DNA of 64,000 nucleotides from Streptomyces cellulosae (GCA_014655195.1 BNBH01000022.1:1-64000), one strand, 5' to 3'; shown: positions 24,414 through 33,831, numbered from the stretch's first letter. A program made the numbers and translations. The notes: generated from the letters alone by a model not told the origin.

Positions 24414-25571
24414 ATGAGCACCGAGAACCTCCCCCAGAGCCCCGACTCGCCGTCGCGCAAGCCGCGTGTGGCCGTCGTGTTCGGCGGGCGCAGCTCCGAG
24501 CACGGGATCTCCGTGGTCACCGCCGGCGCCGTCCTCAAGGCCATCGACCGGAGCAGGTACGACGTCCTGCCGATCGGCATCACCCAGGACGGCCGGTGGG
24601 CGCTCACCGCCGACGAACCGGAACGCATGGCGATCGCCGAGCGCCGCACCCCGACCGTCGACCAGCTGGCCGAGTCCACGGAGGGCGCGGTCGTGCTCCC
24701 CGTCGACCCCGCGGACCGCGAAGTCGTGTACAGCGAGCCGGGATCGGTGCCCAAGGCACTCGGTGAGGTCGACGTGGTCTTCCCGGTGCTGCACGGCCCC
24801 TACGGGGAGGACGGCACCCTCCAGGGACTGCTCGAACTCTCCGGCATCCCCTACGTGGGCTCCGGTGTGCTCTCCTCGGCCGTCGGCCAGGACAAGGAGT
24901 ACATGAAGCGGGTGTTCACCTCCTTCGGGCTCAAGGTCGGCCCGTACCTGGTGATCAGGCCGCGCGAGTGGGCGCGGGACGAGGCCGCCGCCCGCAAGAA
25001 GATCGTCGACTTCGCCGGCGAGCACGGCTGGCCGCTGTTCGTGAAGCCCGCCCGGGCCGGCTCGTCCATCGGCATCACCAAGGTCGACGACCTCTCCGGG
25101 CTGGACGACGCCATCGCCGAGGCCCAGCGCCACGACCCGAAGATCCTCGTCGAGGCGGCGCTGCGCGGACGCGAGATCGAGTGCGGCGTGCTGGAGTTCG
25201 AGGACGGGCCGCGCGCCTCGCTGCCCGCCGAGATCCCCCCGCCGGACGCGCACGCCTACTACGACTTCGAGGCGAAGTACATCGACTCCACGCCCGGCGT
25301 CGTGCCGGCGCCGCTGACCGACGAGGAGACGGCCGAGGTCCGCCGGCTCGCGGTCGAGGCGTTCGACGCCGCCTCCTGCGAGGGTCTGGTCCGCGCGGAC
25401 TTCTTCCTCACCGAGGACGGCGAGTTCGTGATCAACGAGATCAACACCATGCCCGGCTTCACGCCCATCTCGATGTACCCGCAGATGTGGCAGGCGACCG
25501 GCGTCGGCTACCAGGAGCTCGTCGACCTGCTGATCCAGGCGGCGCTGCGCCGGTCCACCGGACTGCGCTGA
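24414..25571 (+). CDS. ddlA: D-alanine-D-alanine ligase
   Basis: 385-aa ATP-grasp ligase that joins two D-Ala for peptidoglycan. N-terminal VVFGGRSSEHGISVVTAG, FPVLHGPYGEDGTLQG, ATP-grasp lysine region FVKPARAGSSIGITKV, and metal-binding INEINTMPGFT near the end. Tyr after GEDGTLQ-type loop is not replaced by the Phe seen in vancomycin-type D-Ala-D-Lac ligases as far as I can judge, so ordinary Ddl is the call. ATG start has no ribosome-binding site; a TACGCT -10-like hexamer ends 10 bases upstream, suggesting a nearly leaderless mRNA. Confidence 0.96.
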   Translation: MSTENLPQSPDSPSRKPRVAVVFGGRSSEHGISVVTAGAVLKAIDRSRYDVLPIGITQDGRWALTADEPERMAIAERRTPTVDQLAESTEGAVVLPVDPADREVVYSEPGSVPKALGEVDVVFPVLHGPYGEDGTLQGLLELSGIPYVGSGVLSSAVGQDKEYMKRVFTSFGLKVGPYLVIRPREWARDEAAARKKIVDFAGEHGWPLFVKPARAGSSIGITKVDDLSGLDDAIAEAQRHDPKILVEAALRGREIECGVLEFEDGPRASLPAEIPPPDAHAYYDFEAKYIDSTPGVVPAPLTDEETAEVRRLAVEAFDAASCEGLVRADFFLTEDGEFVINEINTMPGFTPISMYPQMWQATGVGYQELVDLLIQAALRRSTGLR

Positions 25572-25590
25572 GCCGCACCCCGCGCGTGTG

Positions 25591-26091
25591 TCAGGAGGCG
25601 ATCCCCTCGGGGATCGCCTTCTTCACGGCCGGGGCCAGGTCGATCAGCACACCCGTGCTGTCCCGCCCGTCGGCCACCTCGACCTCGACGTACGCCTCGC
25701 GGTTGGCGGTGGTGAAGCGCTGCACACCGTCCTCGTGCCGTTCCATCAGCCAGTCGACGCCGTTCACCCCACCGGGCACCGCGTCGGCGTCCTGGCCGCC
25801 CGCGACCTTGGGATCGGTCATCTTCGGCGGCCGCGTGACACCGCACCGCAGTATGATCGCCACGCCGCCCCAGCCCGCGGTCAGTTCGGACGCGGGTTCG
25901 GGGTCGTCGCGGCTCTCACCGTCCACCGTCGCCGGCAGGACCTTGTCCAGGTTCTGACACAGCTCGGTGACCTTCGCGTCCGGGCTGGGAACCGCCGCGG
26001 ACACGTTGTCGTCTGCCGAGGAGCAGCCCGCGACGGTGATCAGCACCGCGAGGGCGGAGCAAACGGCGTGCCGGTGACGGAAGGAGTTCAC
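25591..26091 (-). CDS. DUF3515 family lipoprotein
   Basis: 166-aa putative lipoprotein. The signal peptide MNSFRHRHAVCSALAVLIT leads into the lipobox VAGC, with Cys at about residue 23 as the lipidation site. The mature part, LCQNLDKVLPATVDG ... WGGVAIILRCGVTRPP, fits the actinobacterial DUF3515 family of unknown function. GTG start. Its last codons coincide with the terminator of convergent ddlA. It is upstream of, and probably unrelated in function to, the AsnC-domain gene read in the same direction. Confidence 0.88.
   Translation of the reverse strand: MNSFRHRHAVCSALAVLITVAGCSSADDNVSAAVPSPDAKVTELCQNLDKVLPATVDGESRDDPEPASELTAGWGGVAIILRCGVTRPPKMTDPKVAGGQDADAVPGGVNGVDWLMERHEDGVQRFTTANREAYVEVEVADGRDSTGVLIDLAPAVKKAIPEGIAS
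25596..25619. terminator. Bidirectional terminator embedded in coding sequence
   Basis: Perfect 11-bp stem (arm AGGCGATCCCC) with a 2-base loop, 25 bases after the ddlA stop. It overlaps the codons for the last residues of the DUF3515 protein on the other strand. Confidence 0.75.
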
Positions 26092-26111
26092 CGGGACAGG
26101 GTAGACGGGGG

Positions 26112-26345
26112 CTACAGATGCACCACCGGGCAGGTCAGGGTGCGGGTGATGCCGTCCACCTGCTGCACCTTGGCGACGACCATGCGTCCCAGGTCGTCGA
26201 CGGTGTCGGCCTGGGCGCGCACGATGACGTCGTAGGGACCCGTCACGTCCTCGGCCTGGACGACTCCAGGGATCTTGCCGATCAGATCGGCGACGGTCGA
26301 CGCCTTGCCGACCTCCGTCTGGATCAGGATGTACGCCTGTACCAC
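26112..26345 (-). CDS. Stand-alone Lrp/AsnC ligand-binding (RAM) domain protein
   Basis: 77-aa protein equal to the C-terminal effector domain of Lrp/AsnC regulators (MVQAYILIQTEVGKASTVAD ... TGPYDVIVRAQADTVDDLG). There is no helix-turn-helix, so it cannot bind DNA by itself; such proteins form oligomers and may bind amino acids or modulate full-length Lrp proteins. GTG start with GGAGG 4 bases upstream. It lies divergent from thiL and just upstream of the DUF3515 gene in the same direction (20-base gap). Confidence 0.9.
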   Translation of the reverse strand: MVQAYILIQTEVGKASTVADLIGKIPGVVQAEDVTGPYDVIVRAQADTVDDLGRMVVAKVQQVDGITRTLTCPVVHL

Positions 26346-26551
26346 GGAACCTCCAGGGCGGCCACGAGGATCATGTGGGGAAAAGGAACGCCACGGTATC
26401 GCGTCGCCGCTCGTCGCGGGGAGACCTGCGGGAACCGGGGCTTGCGCGCCGGGGTACAGGCACGGGAGAAGTTGACGGTCAGTTCGACCGTAACGAGGAC
26501 TCGGACGACCCGCGACCGGGCACGCACAGGGATAGAAGGGGCGTAAGGGAA

Positions 26552-27517
26552 ATGAAGGGCACTGTTGGTGAGCTCGGGGAGTTCGGGCTCATCAGGGAGC
26601 TCACCTCCCGTCTCACCACCACCCCGGCGGTCCGGGTCGGCCCCGGCGACGACGCCGCCGTGGTCTCCGCGCCCGACCGGCGGGTCGTGGCCAGCACCGA
26701 CGTCCTGGTGGAGGGACGCCACTTCCGCCGTGACTGGTCCACGGCCTACGACGTCGGCCGCAAGGCCGCCGCCCAGAACCTCGCCGACATCGCCGCCATG
26801 GGCGCCGTGCCGACCGCGCTGCTGCTCGGCCTGGTCGTGCCCGCCGAACTGCCGGTGACGTGGCCCAGCGAACTCATGGACGGTCTGCGCGACGAGTGCC
26901 AGGTGGCCGGCGCCGCGGTCGTCGGAGGCGACGTCGTACGCGGCGACACCATCACGGTGTCCATCACCGCGCTCGGCGACCTGCGCAACCAGGAGCCCGT
27001 CACCCGGGGCGGGGCGCAGCCCGGCGACATCGTCGCGGTGACCGGCTGGCTCGGCTGGTCCGCGGCCGGGCACGCCGTGCTCTCCCGCGGCTTTCGCTCC
27101 CCGCGCGCCTTCGTCGAGGCGCACCGGCGCCCGGAGCCGCCGTACCACGCGGGCCCGGCCGCCGCCGGTCTGGGCGCGACCGCCATGTGCGACGTCAGCG
27201 ACGGACTGATCGCCGACCTCGGGCACATCGCCGAGGCCAGCAAGGTCCGCATCGACATCCGCTCCGGCGCGATCGACATCCCCTCGCAGATGAACGACAT
27301 CGGTCAGGCCGTCGGCGTCGACCCCATGCAGTGGGTGCTGACCGGCGGCGAGGACCACGCCATCGTGGCCACCTTCCCGCCGGACGTGAAGCTGCCCGCC
27401 CGCTGGAAGGTCATCGGGGAGGTCCTCAACCCGTCCGCGCTGCCGCAGGTGACGGTGGACGGGGCGCCCTGGACCACCCAGGGCGGCTGGGACCACTTCG
27501 GGGACATCGAGTCATGA
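26552..27517 (+). CDS. thiL: Thiamine-monophosphate kinase
   Basis: 321-aa enzyme of the PurM/ThiL fold making thiamine diphosphate from the monophosphate with ATP, the last step of the pathway. VGPGDDAAVV near residue 30, STDVLVEGRHFRRDW, and CDVSDGLIADLGHIA are the diagnostic blocks. Start ATG (MKGTVGELGEFGLIREL) has AAGGG 3 bases upstream; longer in-frame starts are not needed by the family. Stop overlaps thiD by 4 bases. No TPP riboswitch was seen upstream. Confidence 0.96.
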   Translation: MKGTVGELGEFGLIRELTSRLTTTPAVRVGPGDDAAVVSAPDRRVVASTDVLVEGRHFRRDWSTAYDVGRKAAAQNLADIAAMGAVPTALLLGLVVPAELPVTWPSELMDGLRDECQVAGAAVVGGDVVRGDTITVSITALGDLRNQEPVTRGGAQPGDIVAVTGWLGWSAAGHAVLSRGFRSPRAFVEAHRRPEPPYHAGPAAAGLGATAMCDVSDGLIADLGHIAEASKVRIDIRSGAIDIPSQMNDIGQAVGVDPMQWVLTGGEDHAIVATFPPDVKLPARWKVIGEVLNPSALPQVTVDGAPWTTQGGWDHFGDIES

Positions 27518-28335
27518 GCGCGCCGCCCCGGGTCCTCACGGTGGCCGGCTCCGACTCCGGCGGGGGGGCGGGCATCCAGGCCGACCTGAAGACGATGCTC
27601 GCGCTCGGCGTGCACGGCATGAGCGTGCTCACCGCGGTGACCGCGCAGAACTCCCTCGGCGTGCAGGGCGCCTGGGAACTGCCGGTGGAGGCGGTGCGCG
27701 CCCAGTACCGCAGCGTGGTCGACGACATCGGCGTGCAGGCGGTCAAGACCGGCATGCTGTCCTCGGCCGAACTCGTCGAGACGGTCGCCGACTTGCTCGC
27801 GGACACCGACGCGCCGAAGGTCGTCGACCCGGTGGGCGTCTCCAAGCACGGCGACCCGCTGCTCGTGGCGTCGGCGCTGGACTCCGTGCGCACCAAGCTG
27901 CTTCCGGTGGCGACCGTGGTCACCCCGAACCTGGACGAGGTCGCGCAACTCACCGGCGTGCGCGTGGCCTCCGAGCCGGACATGCGGCGGGCCGCCGCGG
28001 CCGTGCTGGAGTTCGGCCCGCGCTGGGTGGTGATCAAGGGCGGGCACCTCGCCGGCGGGGCGTCGGAGGAGGCCGTCGACCTCCTCACGGACGGCACCGA
28101 GGAGCGCTGGCTGCGCGCCCCCCGCCACGACAACCGCCACACCCACGGCACCGGCTGCACCCTGGCCTCCGCCATCGCCTCGCACCTCGCCCTGGGGCAC
28201 ACGGTCCCGGAGGCGGTGACGGCGGCGAAGACGTACGTCACCGGAGCGCTGGCGTCGGGCTTCGCCCTGGGCGGCGGTATCGGCCCGGTGGATCACGGGT
28301 GGGTGCTGCGGCGCGGAGAGCCGTGGGACGCCTGA
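27514..28335 (+). CDS. thiD: Hydroxymethylpyrimidine/phosphomethylpyrimidine kinase
   Basis: 273-aa ribokinase-fold enzyme phosphorylating HMP and HMP-P for thiamine synthesis. VAGSDSGGGAGIQADLK binds the substrate near the N-terminus, VVTPNLDEVAQLTG lies mid-protein, and THGTGCTLASAIA carries the catalytic Cys/anion-hole block. ATG start within the thiL stop, so the two thiamine kinases are translationally coupled. Confidence 0.97.
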   Translation: MSAPPRVLTVAGSDSGGGAGIQADLKTMLALGVHGMSVLTAVTAQNSLGVQGAWELPVEAVRAQYRSVVDDIGVQAVKTGMLSSAELVETVADLLADTDAPKVVDPVGVSKHGDPLLVASALDSVRTKLLPVATVVTPNLDEVAQLTGVRVASEPDMRRAAAAVLEFGPRWVVIKGGHLAGGASEEAVDLLTDGTEERWLRAPRHDNRHTHGTGCTLASAIASHLALGHTVPEAVTAAKTYVTGALASGFALGGGIGPVDHGWVLRRGEPWDA

Positions 28336-28652
28336 CGACCGACGGGGAGTGGGCCCACTCGGCGAGGCGGCAGAGCGAACGTGTCCCGTCGCCTCCGCGG
28401 CCCGGGACGACCACGTCGTGCCGCGCCTGCCTGGCAGACGGGACCGAACCGCGCCGTCGGGCGGCATCCGGCCGACGCGACCGGCACACCCACGCGTCAC
28501 GGCCGCCATCGACACCGCGCCGGGCGCAAGGCCGTCGGGCCCGGTCTCGGTCACCAGGCCCCGCTGAGCGTCGAACGCCGCGGGCGGCGGCGCTCGCCCC
28601 CGTCGGTCACCCGGCCGTCAGGCCGACACCCCGCCGCCGGGCACAGCAAAAA
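28336..28652. other. Gene-free gap between thiD and rpmB
   Basis: About 317 bases. Open frames here are short, mutually overlapping and Arg/Pro-rich, as expected from high-GC antisense or non-coding DNA, and none has a credible start region. No clear thiD terminator could be found; the rpmB terminator that follows may serve both directions. Confidence 0.5.
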
Positions 28653-28678
28653 GCCGGTCCACCGTGAGGTGGACCGGC
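28653..28678 (-). terminator. Terminator of rpmB
   Basis: Perfect 11-bp stem (arm GCCGGTCCACC) with a GTGA loop, flanked on the left by AAAAA, which reads as a U-run on the (-) transcript. Confidence 0.88.
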
Positions 28679-28722
28679 CCGTTGCGGCGATACCGGCTGT
28701 GGCCGCGCGCTCAGCGATTGCG

Positions 28723-28908
28723 TCAGCGCGAGACCTTGCCGGCCTTGATGCACGAGGTGCAGGCGTTCACGCGCTTCGGCGTCCCGCCGACCACGGTACG
28801 CACACGCTGGATGTTCGGGTTCCAGCGACGGGGCGTACGGCGGTGCGAGTGCGAGATGTTGTTGCCGAAGCCCGGCCCCTTGCCGCAGACGTCGCAGTTG
28901 GCAGCCAC
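28723..28908 (-). CDS. rpmB: 50S ribosomal protein L28
   Basis: 61-aa ribosomal protein. It is the zinc-binding form, with CDVCG near the N-terminus and CTSC near the C-terminus. Streptomyces also carry Zn-independent paralogues used under zinc starvation, which this is not. GTG start (MAANCDVCGKGPGFGNN). Monocistronic, with its own terminator, and divergent from the fakA-like gene. Confidence 0.97.
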   Translation of the reverse strand: MAANCDVCGKGPGFGNNISHSHRRTPRRWNPNIQRVRTVVGGTPKRVNACTSCIKAGKVSR

Positions 28909-29174
28909 GGGTCACTCCAAAGACTTCAGATGCACTTACGGTTGATCCCGGCAGGCCGGGATCCAGATCCAGGACTCGGAAGAGCCGGAGGATCTGAGTG
29001 GCGTTGCCAGGGGAGACGCCCGATCGGATCGGGCAACCGGAGCAGCATACAACGGCTGCACCCGTAGGACGAAACTAGCATGCCAGCTCACGGGGCCGCC
29101 TGCGGCCCTCTTCCGGCAGGCGGGGGCCCACCGTCTACGCTGCGTGCCACGTCCAGCAGCTCGAGGAGGCGCAG

Positions 29175-30860
29175 GTGCCGCAGGTGCCGCAGACGTTCGA
29201 TGCTCTCGCGGTGCGTGCCTGGTGCGGTCTCGCGCTCGACGCGCTCGGACGGGCCCGCGAGGAGATCGACGCGATCAACGTCTATCCCGTGGCGGACGGC
29301 GACACCGGCACCAATCTCTATCTGACGATGGAGTCGGCGGCCACGGCCGTGGAGGCGGTGTTCGCCGGTCACGAGGCGGGCGGCGGCGGGGATCCGGGAC
29401 CCACGCTGGCCGACGCGGTGCGCGCGATGGCGCACGGCGCGCTGATCGGGGCGCGCGGGAACTCCGGGACGATCCTCGCCCAGCTGCTGCGCGGCATGGC
29501 CCAGGTGCTGGCCGGCGCCGACGCCCCCGCGTACGCCGACGGGACGGGCCTTGGGCTCGCCCTGCGGCACGCGGCCGACTCCGCCCGGCAGGCGGTCGCC
29601 CACCCCGTCGGGGGCACCGTCCTCACCGTCGCCTCGGCCGCCGCCGACGCGGCCGGGGACGCCGGCGGCGACTGCGGCGCCGTGGCCCGCGCCGCCTACG
29701 AGGGCGCCCGCACGGCGCTCGCCGAGACCCCGGACCGGCTGGACGTCCTGCGCCAGGCGGGCGTGGTCGACGCGGGCGGACGCGGCCTGGTGACCGTCCT
29801 GGCGGCGCTGGTCGAGACGCTCACCGGGGAGACGCCCCGGGGAACGGCGGCACGCGGCCCCGGGCTGCACGCGCGCGGAGGGGCGCACACGGTCGCGGCT
29901 CCCTGCGCGGACGACGACGCCGTGGCCGGGCCCGGCGGCCCCGCCTTCGAGGTGATCTACCTGCTGGAGGCCGAGGACGCGGCCGTCGCCCGGCTGCGGG
30001 AGCGGCTCGACGCCCTCGGCGACTCCCTCGTCGTGGTCGGCGGCGACGGCCTGTGGAACGTCCATGTGCACGTCGACGACGCCGGCGCCGCCGTGGAGGC
30101 GGGCGTCGAGGCGGGACGGCCGTACCGGATCCGGATCACCCACTTCGGTGACGGGGACGCGCACGCGGCGGGGGCCGAGCGGGCGCCCGTCGAGCGCGTC
30201 CAGCGGGCCGTGGTGGCCGTGGTGCCCGGCGAGGGCCTGGCCGGCCTGTACACGGAGGCCGGCGCCACCGCCGTGCTCGCCCGCCCCGGGGAGCCGCCCG
30301 CGAGCGGCGAGTTCGTCCAGGCCGTACGGCGCGCCCACGCGCGCGAGGTGGTGCTGCTGCCCAACGACGCCGAGCTGCGCCACACCGCCGCCGCGGCCGC
30401 CGAGCAGGTGCGCGCCGAGGGCGTCCGGGTGGCGCTCATCCCCACCCGGTCCGCCGTGCAGGGCATCGCGGCGCTCGCGGTGCACGAGCCGGAGCGCCGC
30501 TTCGACGAGGACGTGGTGGCGATGACCTCCGCCGCCGGCGCGACCCGGTACGCCGAGGTCACCGTCGCCGAACGGCAGTCCTGGACCATGGCCGGCATCT
30601 GCCAGGCCGGCGACGTCCTCGGCCTGGTCGACGGCGACGTGGCGGTCATCGGCCAGGACCTCACCGAGACCGCCCTGGCCGTCCTGGACCGCATGCTCGC
30701 GGCCGGCGGCGAGCTGGTCACCCTGGTCGTCGGCGACGGCGCCCCGGAGTCCGTCGCCGAACGCCTGGAGGCCCGGGTCCGCGAGGGCTACCTGGCCGTC
30801 GACACCGTCGTCTACCACGGCGGCCGGCAGGGCTCCGTCCTCCTCATCGGCGTCGAGTGA
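29175..30860 (+). CDS. DAK2/FakA-type fatty acid kinase family protein
   Basis: 561-aa protein with an N-terminal DhaL/DAK2 domain (about residues 1-200; NVYPVADGDTGTNLYLT and GARGNSGTILAQLLRG bind ATP-Mg) and a C-terminal DUF1949/EDD-like half (VVAVVPGEGLAGLYTEAGA). In Gram-positives this architecture, often next to recG as here, is FakA, which phosphorylates fatty acids presented by FakB. No FakB gene is in the window, so the substrate is inferred. GTG start with AGGAGG 5 bases upstream. Confidence 0.88.
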   Translation: MPQVPQTFDALAVRAWCGLALDALGRAREEIDAINVYPVADGDTGTNLYLTMESAATAVEAVFAGHEAGGGGDPGPTLADAVRAMAHGALIGARGNSGTILAQLLRGMAQVLAGADAPAYADGTGLGLALRHAADSARQAVAHPVGGTVLTVASAAADAAGDAGGDCGAVARAAYEGARTALAETPDRLDVLRQAGVVDAGGRGLVTVLAALVETLTGETPRGTAARGPGLHARGGAHTVAAPCADDDAVAGPGGPAFEVIYLLEAEDAAVARLRERLDALGDSLVVVGGDGLWNVHVHVDDAGAAVEAGVEAGRPYRIRITHFGDGDAHAAGAERAPVERVQRAVVAVVPGEGLAGLYTEAGATAVLARPGEPPASGEFVQAVRRAHAREVVLLPNDAELRHTAAAAAEQVRAEGVRVALIPTRSAVQGIAALAVHEPERRFDEDVVAMTSAAGATRYAEVTVAERQSWTMAGICQAGDVLGLVDGDVAVIGQDLTETALAVLDRMLAAGGELVTLVVGDGAPESVAERLEARVREGYLAVDTVVYHGGRQGSVLLIGVE

Positions 30861-30941
30861 CCCGTCCGCCGCCGCCCGGCGCGGACCGGGCGGGCGGCCC
30901 ACCGTCCCCGCTCTGTCAGTGGAGTGGTGTCCAATGGATCC

Positions 30942-33134
30942 GTGCCCGCACTGGACGAACCACTGAAGAAAGTGCTCGGCCCCGCCACCGCGAAGGTGAT
31001 GGCCGAGCACCTCGGCCTGCACACCGTCGGCGACCTGCTGCACCACTACCCCCGCCGGTACGAGGAGCGCGGCCAGCTCACCCACCTCGCCGACCTGCCG
31101 ATGGACGAGCACGTCACCGTGGTCGCGCAGGTCGCCGACGCCCGGCTGCACACCTTCGCCTCCAGCCGCGCCCCGCGCGGCAAGGGCCAGCGCTTGGAAG
31201 TGACGATCACCGACGGCAGCGGCAGGCTCCAGCTGGTCTTCTTCGGCGCCGGCGTCCACAAGCCGCACAAGGAACTCCTCCCGGGCACCCGCGCGATGTT
31301 CGCCGGCAAGGTCTCCGTCTTCAACCGCCGCCTCCAACTCGCCCACCCCGCCTACGAGTTGCTGCGCGGGGACGCCGAGGAGACCGTCGAGACCTGGGCG
31401 GGCGCGCTCATCCCGATCTACCCGGCCACCGCCAAGCTGGAGTCCTGGAAGATCGGCAAGGCGCTGCAGACCGTGCTGCCCAGCGCCCAGGAGGCCGCCG
31501 ACCCGCTGCCGGAGTCGCTGCGCGAGGGCCGCGGCCTGGTCACCCTGTCCGAGGCGCTGCTGAAGATCCACCGCCCGCACACCAAGGCGGACATCGAGGA
31601 GGCCCGCGCCCGCCTCAAGTGGGACGAGGCGTTCGTCCTCCAGGCCGCCCTCGCCCGCCGCCGGCACGCGGACGCCCAGCTCCCGGCCGTGCCCCGCCGC
31701 CCGAGGCCCGACGGCATCCTCGCCGGCTTCGACGACCGCCTCCCCTTCACGCTCACCGAGGGCCAGCGCAAGGTCTCCGAGGAGATCTTCGCCGACCTCG
31801 CCACCGACCACCCCATGCACCGCCTGCTCCAGGGCGAGGTGGGTTCCGGCAAGACCATGGTCGCCCTGCGCGCCATGCTCGCCGTCGTCGACGCGGGCGG
31901 TCAGGCGGCCATGCTCGCGCCCACCGAGGTCCTCGCCCAGCAGCACCACCGCTCGGTCACGGAGATGATGGGCGAACTGGCCCAGGGAGGCATGCTCGGC
32001 GGCGCGGAGAACGCCACCAAGGTCGTGCTGCTCACCGGCTCCATGGGCGCCGCCGCCCGCCGCCAGGCCCTGCTCGACCTGGCCACCGGCGAGGCCGGCA
32101 TCGTCATCGGCACGCACGCGCTGATCGAGGACAAGGTGCAGTTCCACGACCTCGGCCTGGTCGTCGTGGACGAGCAGCACCGCTTCGGCGTCGAGCAGCG
32201 CGACGCCTTGCGCGGCAAGGGCAAGCAGCCGCCGCACCTCCTCGTCATGACGGCCACGCCCATCCCGCGCACGGTCGCCATGACCGTCTTCGGCGACCTG
32301 GAGACCTCCGTCCTGGACCAGCTCCCGGCCGGCCGCTCGCCCATCGCCAGCCATGTCGTCCCGGCCGCCGACAAGCCGCACTTCCTCGCCCGCGCCTGGG
32401 AGCGCGTGCGCGAGGAGGTGGAGAAGGGCCACCAGGCGTACGTGGTCTGCCCGCGCATCGGCGACGAGGAGGACGGGGCCAAGGCGAAGAGGAAGTCCCC
32501 CGAGGACGAGGCGGAGAAGCGGCCCCCGCTCGCCGTCCTAGACACCGCCGAGCAGCTCGCGCGGGGCCCGCTGGCCGGACTGCGCGTGGAGGTCCTGCAC
32601 GGCAGGATGCAGCCCGACGACAAGGACGCCGTGATGCGCCGGTTCGCCGCCGGCGAGGTGGACGTCCTGGTGGCCACCACCGTCATCGAGGTCGGCGTCA
32701 ACGTCCCGAACGCCACCGTGATGGTGATCATGGACGCCGACCGCTTCGGCGTCTCCCAGCTGCACCAGCTGCGCGGACGCGTCGGCCGCGGCTCGGCCCC
32801 CGGACTGTGTCTGCTGGTCACCGAGATGCCCGAGGCGAGCCCCGCCCGTCAGCGGCTCAACGCCGTCGCGTCCACCCTCGACGGCTTCGAGCTCTCCCGC
32901 ATCGACCTGGAACAGCGCCGCGAGGGCGACGTGCTGGGCCAGGCCCAGTCCGGCACCCGGTCCAGCCTGCGCATGCTCGCCGTCATCGACGACGAGGAGG
33001 TCATCGCCGAGGCCCGCGAGGAGGCCACCCGGATCGTCGCCGCCGACCCGGACCTGGAGCGCCTGCCCGCCCTGCGCACCGCGCTGGACGCGCTGCTGGA
33101 CGAGGAGCGTGAGCAGTACCTGGAGAAGGGCTGA
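30942..33134 (+). CDS. recG: ATP-dependent DNA helicase RecG
   Basis: About 730-aa superfamily-2 helicase that remodels stalled forks and Holliday junctions. The N-terminal wedge/OB domain (RLEVTITDGSGRLQLVFF) is followed by helicase domain 1 with Walker A GEVGSGKTMVA and DEQH box, and domain 2 ending in QLRGRVGRG. A short charged insert (KAKRKSPEDEAEKR) lies between conserved blocks. Start uncertain: GTG at 30942 (MPALDEPLKK) fits the family, while GTGs at 30924 and 30927 would add six or five residues; none has a good ribosome site. Confidence 0.96.
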   Translation: MPALDEPLKKVLGPATAKVMAEHLGLHTVGDLLHHYPRRYEERGQLTHLADLPMDEHVTVVAQVADARLHTFASSRAPRGKGQRLEVTITDGSGRLQLVFFGAGVHKPHKELLPGTRAMFAGKVSVFNRRLQLAHPAYELLRGDAEETVETWAGALIPIYPATAKLESWKIGKALQTVLPSAQEAADPLPESLREGRGLVTLSEALLKIHRPHTKADIEEARARLKWDEAFVLQAALARRRHADAQLPAVPRRPRPDGILAGFDDRLPFTLTEGQRKVSEEIFADLATDHPMHRLLQGEVGSGKTMVALRAMLAVVDAGGQAAMLAPTEVLAQQHHRSVTEMMGELAQGGMLGGAENATKVVLLTGSMGAAARRQALLDLATGEAGIVIGTHALIEDKVQFHDLGLVVVDEQHRFGVEQRDALRGKGKQPPHLLVMTATPIPRTVAMTVFGDLETSVLDQLPAGRSPIASHVVPAADKPHFLARAWERVREEVEKGHQAYVVCPRIGDEEDGAKAKRKSPEDEAEKRPPLAVLDTAEQLARGPLAGLRVEVLHGRMQPDDKDAVMRRFAAGEVDVLVATTVIEVGVNVPNATVMVIMDADRFGVSQLHQLRGRVGRGSAPGLCLLVTEMPEASPARQRLNAVASTLDGFELSRIDLEQRREGDVLGQAQSGTRSSLRMLAVIDDEEVIAEAREEATRIVAADPDLERLPALRTALDALLDEEREQYLEKG

Positions 33135-33217
33135 CAGACTGGGGACCGGCCCCCGGCACGCCCGGACCGGCCCGGACCCGCACGAACCGACCCGCACCCA
33201 CGACAAGGACCGAGGAC

Positions 33218-33805
33218 ATGACCCGCGTGATCGCCGGCGCCGCCGGCGGACGCCGCCTGGCCGTCCCGCCGGGGCAGGGCACCCGCCCCACCTCCGACCG
33301 GGCGCGCGAAGGACTCTTCTCCACCTGGCAGTCGCTGCTCGGCGGCCCCCTCGACGGCGAACGCGTCCTCGACCTGTACGCCGGCTCAGGCGCCGTCGGC
33401 CTGGAGGCCCTGTCCCGCGGCGCCGGGCACGTCCTGCTCGTCGAGGCCGACGCCCGAGCGGTGCGCACCGTCCGGGAGAACGTGAAGGCGCTCGGCCTCC
33501 CCGGCGCCGAGGTGAGGTCCGGCAAAGCGGAACAGATCGTCCGCACCGCGCCGCCGGAGCGGCCGTACGACATCGTCTTCCTCGACCCGCCCTACGCCGT
33601 CTCCGACGCCGATCTTCGGGAGATCCTGCTCACACTCCGCTCCGAGGGGTGGCTCGCGGAGGACGCCCTCGTCACCGTGGAGCGCAGCACCAGAGGCGGA
33701 GAATTCGCCTTCCCGCCGGGTTTCGAGGCCATCCGGGCCCGTCGTTACGGCGAGGGAACGTTTTGGTACGGTCGCGCCGCCTCTACGTGCGAAGACGCAC
33801 GATGA
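33218..33805 (+). CDS. rsmD: 16S rRNA (guanine966-N2)-methyltransferase
   Basis: 195-aa SAM-dependent methyltransferase modifying G966 of 16S rRNA. N-terminal MTRVIAGAAGGRRL, SAM-binding LDLYAGSGAVGLEALSRG and catalytic DPPY in FLDPPYAVSD. ATG start after GGACCGAGGAC. Its stop overlaps an ATG that could be read as an early coaD start, so the recG-rsmD-coaD order is probably one transcript. Confidence 0.96.
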   Translation: MTRVIAGAAGGRRLAVPPGQGTRPTSDRAREGLFSTWQSLLGGPLDGERVLDLYAGSGAVGLEALSRGAGHVLLVEADARAVRTVRENVKALGLPGAEVRSGKAEQIVRTAPPERPYDIVFLDPPYAVSDADLREILLTLRSEGWLAEDALVTVERSTRGGEFAFPPGFEAIRARRYGEGTFWYGRAASTCEDAR

Positions 33806-33831
33806 CCGGACCGGAGAGCGAGGAATCACCA

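Noticed and set aside
26346..26551. TPP riboswitch before thiL-thiD
   Set aside because: Conserved CUGAGA and ACCUGAUCUGG-type elements are not seen.
28299..28667. 122-aa open frame between thiD and rpmB
   Set aside because: Starts inside thiD in another frame, Arg/Pro-rich, and runs into the rpmB terminator.
29088..32432. 1114-aa open frame opposite fakA and recG
   Set aside because: Covers two well-recognised genes on the other strand; not compatible with them and featureless.
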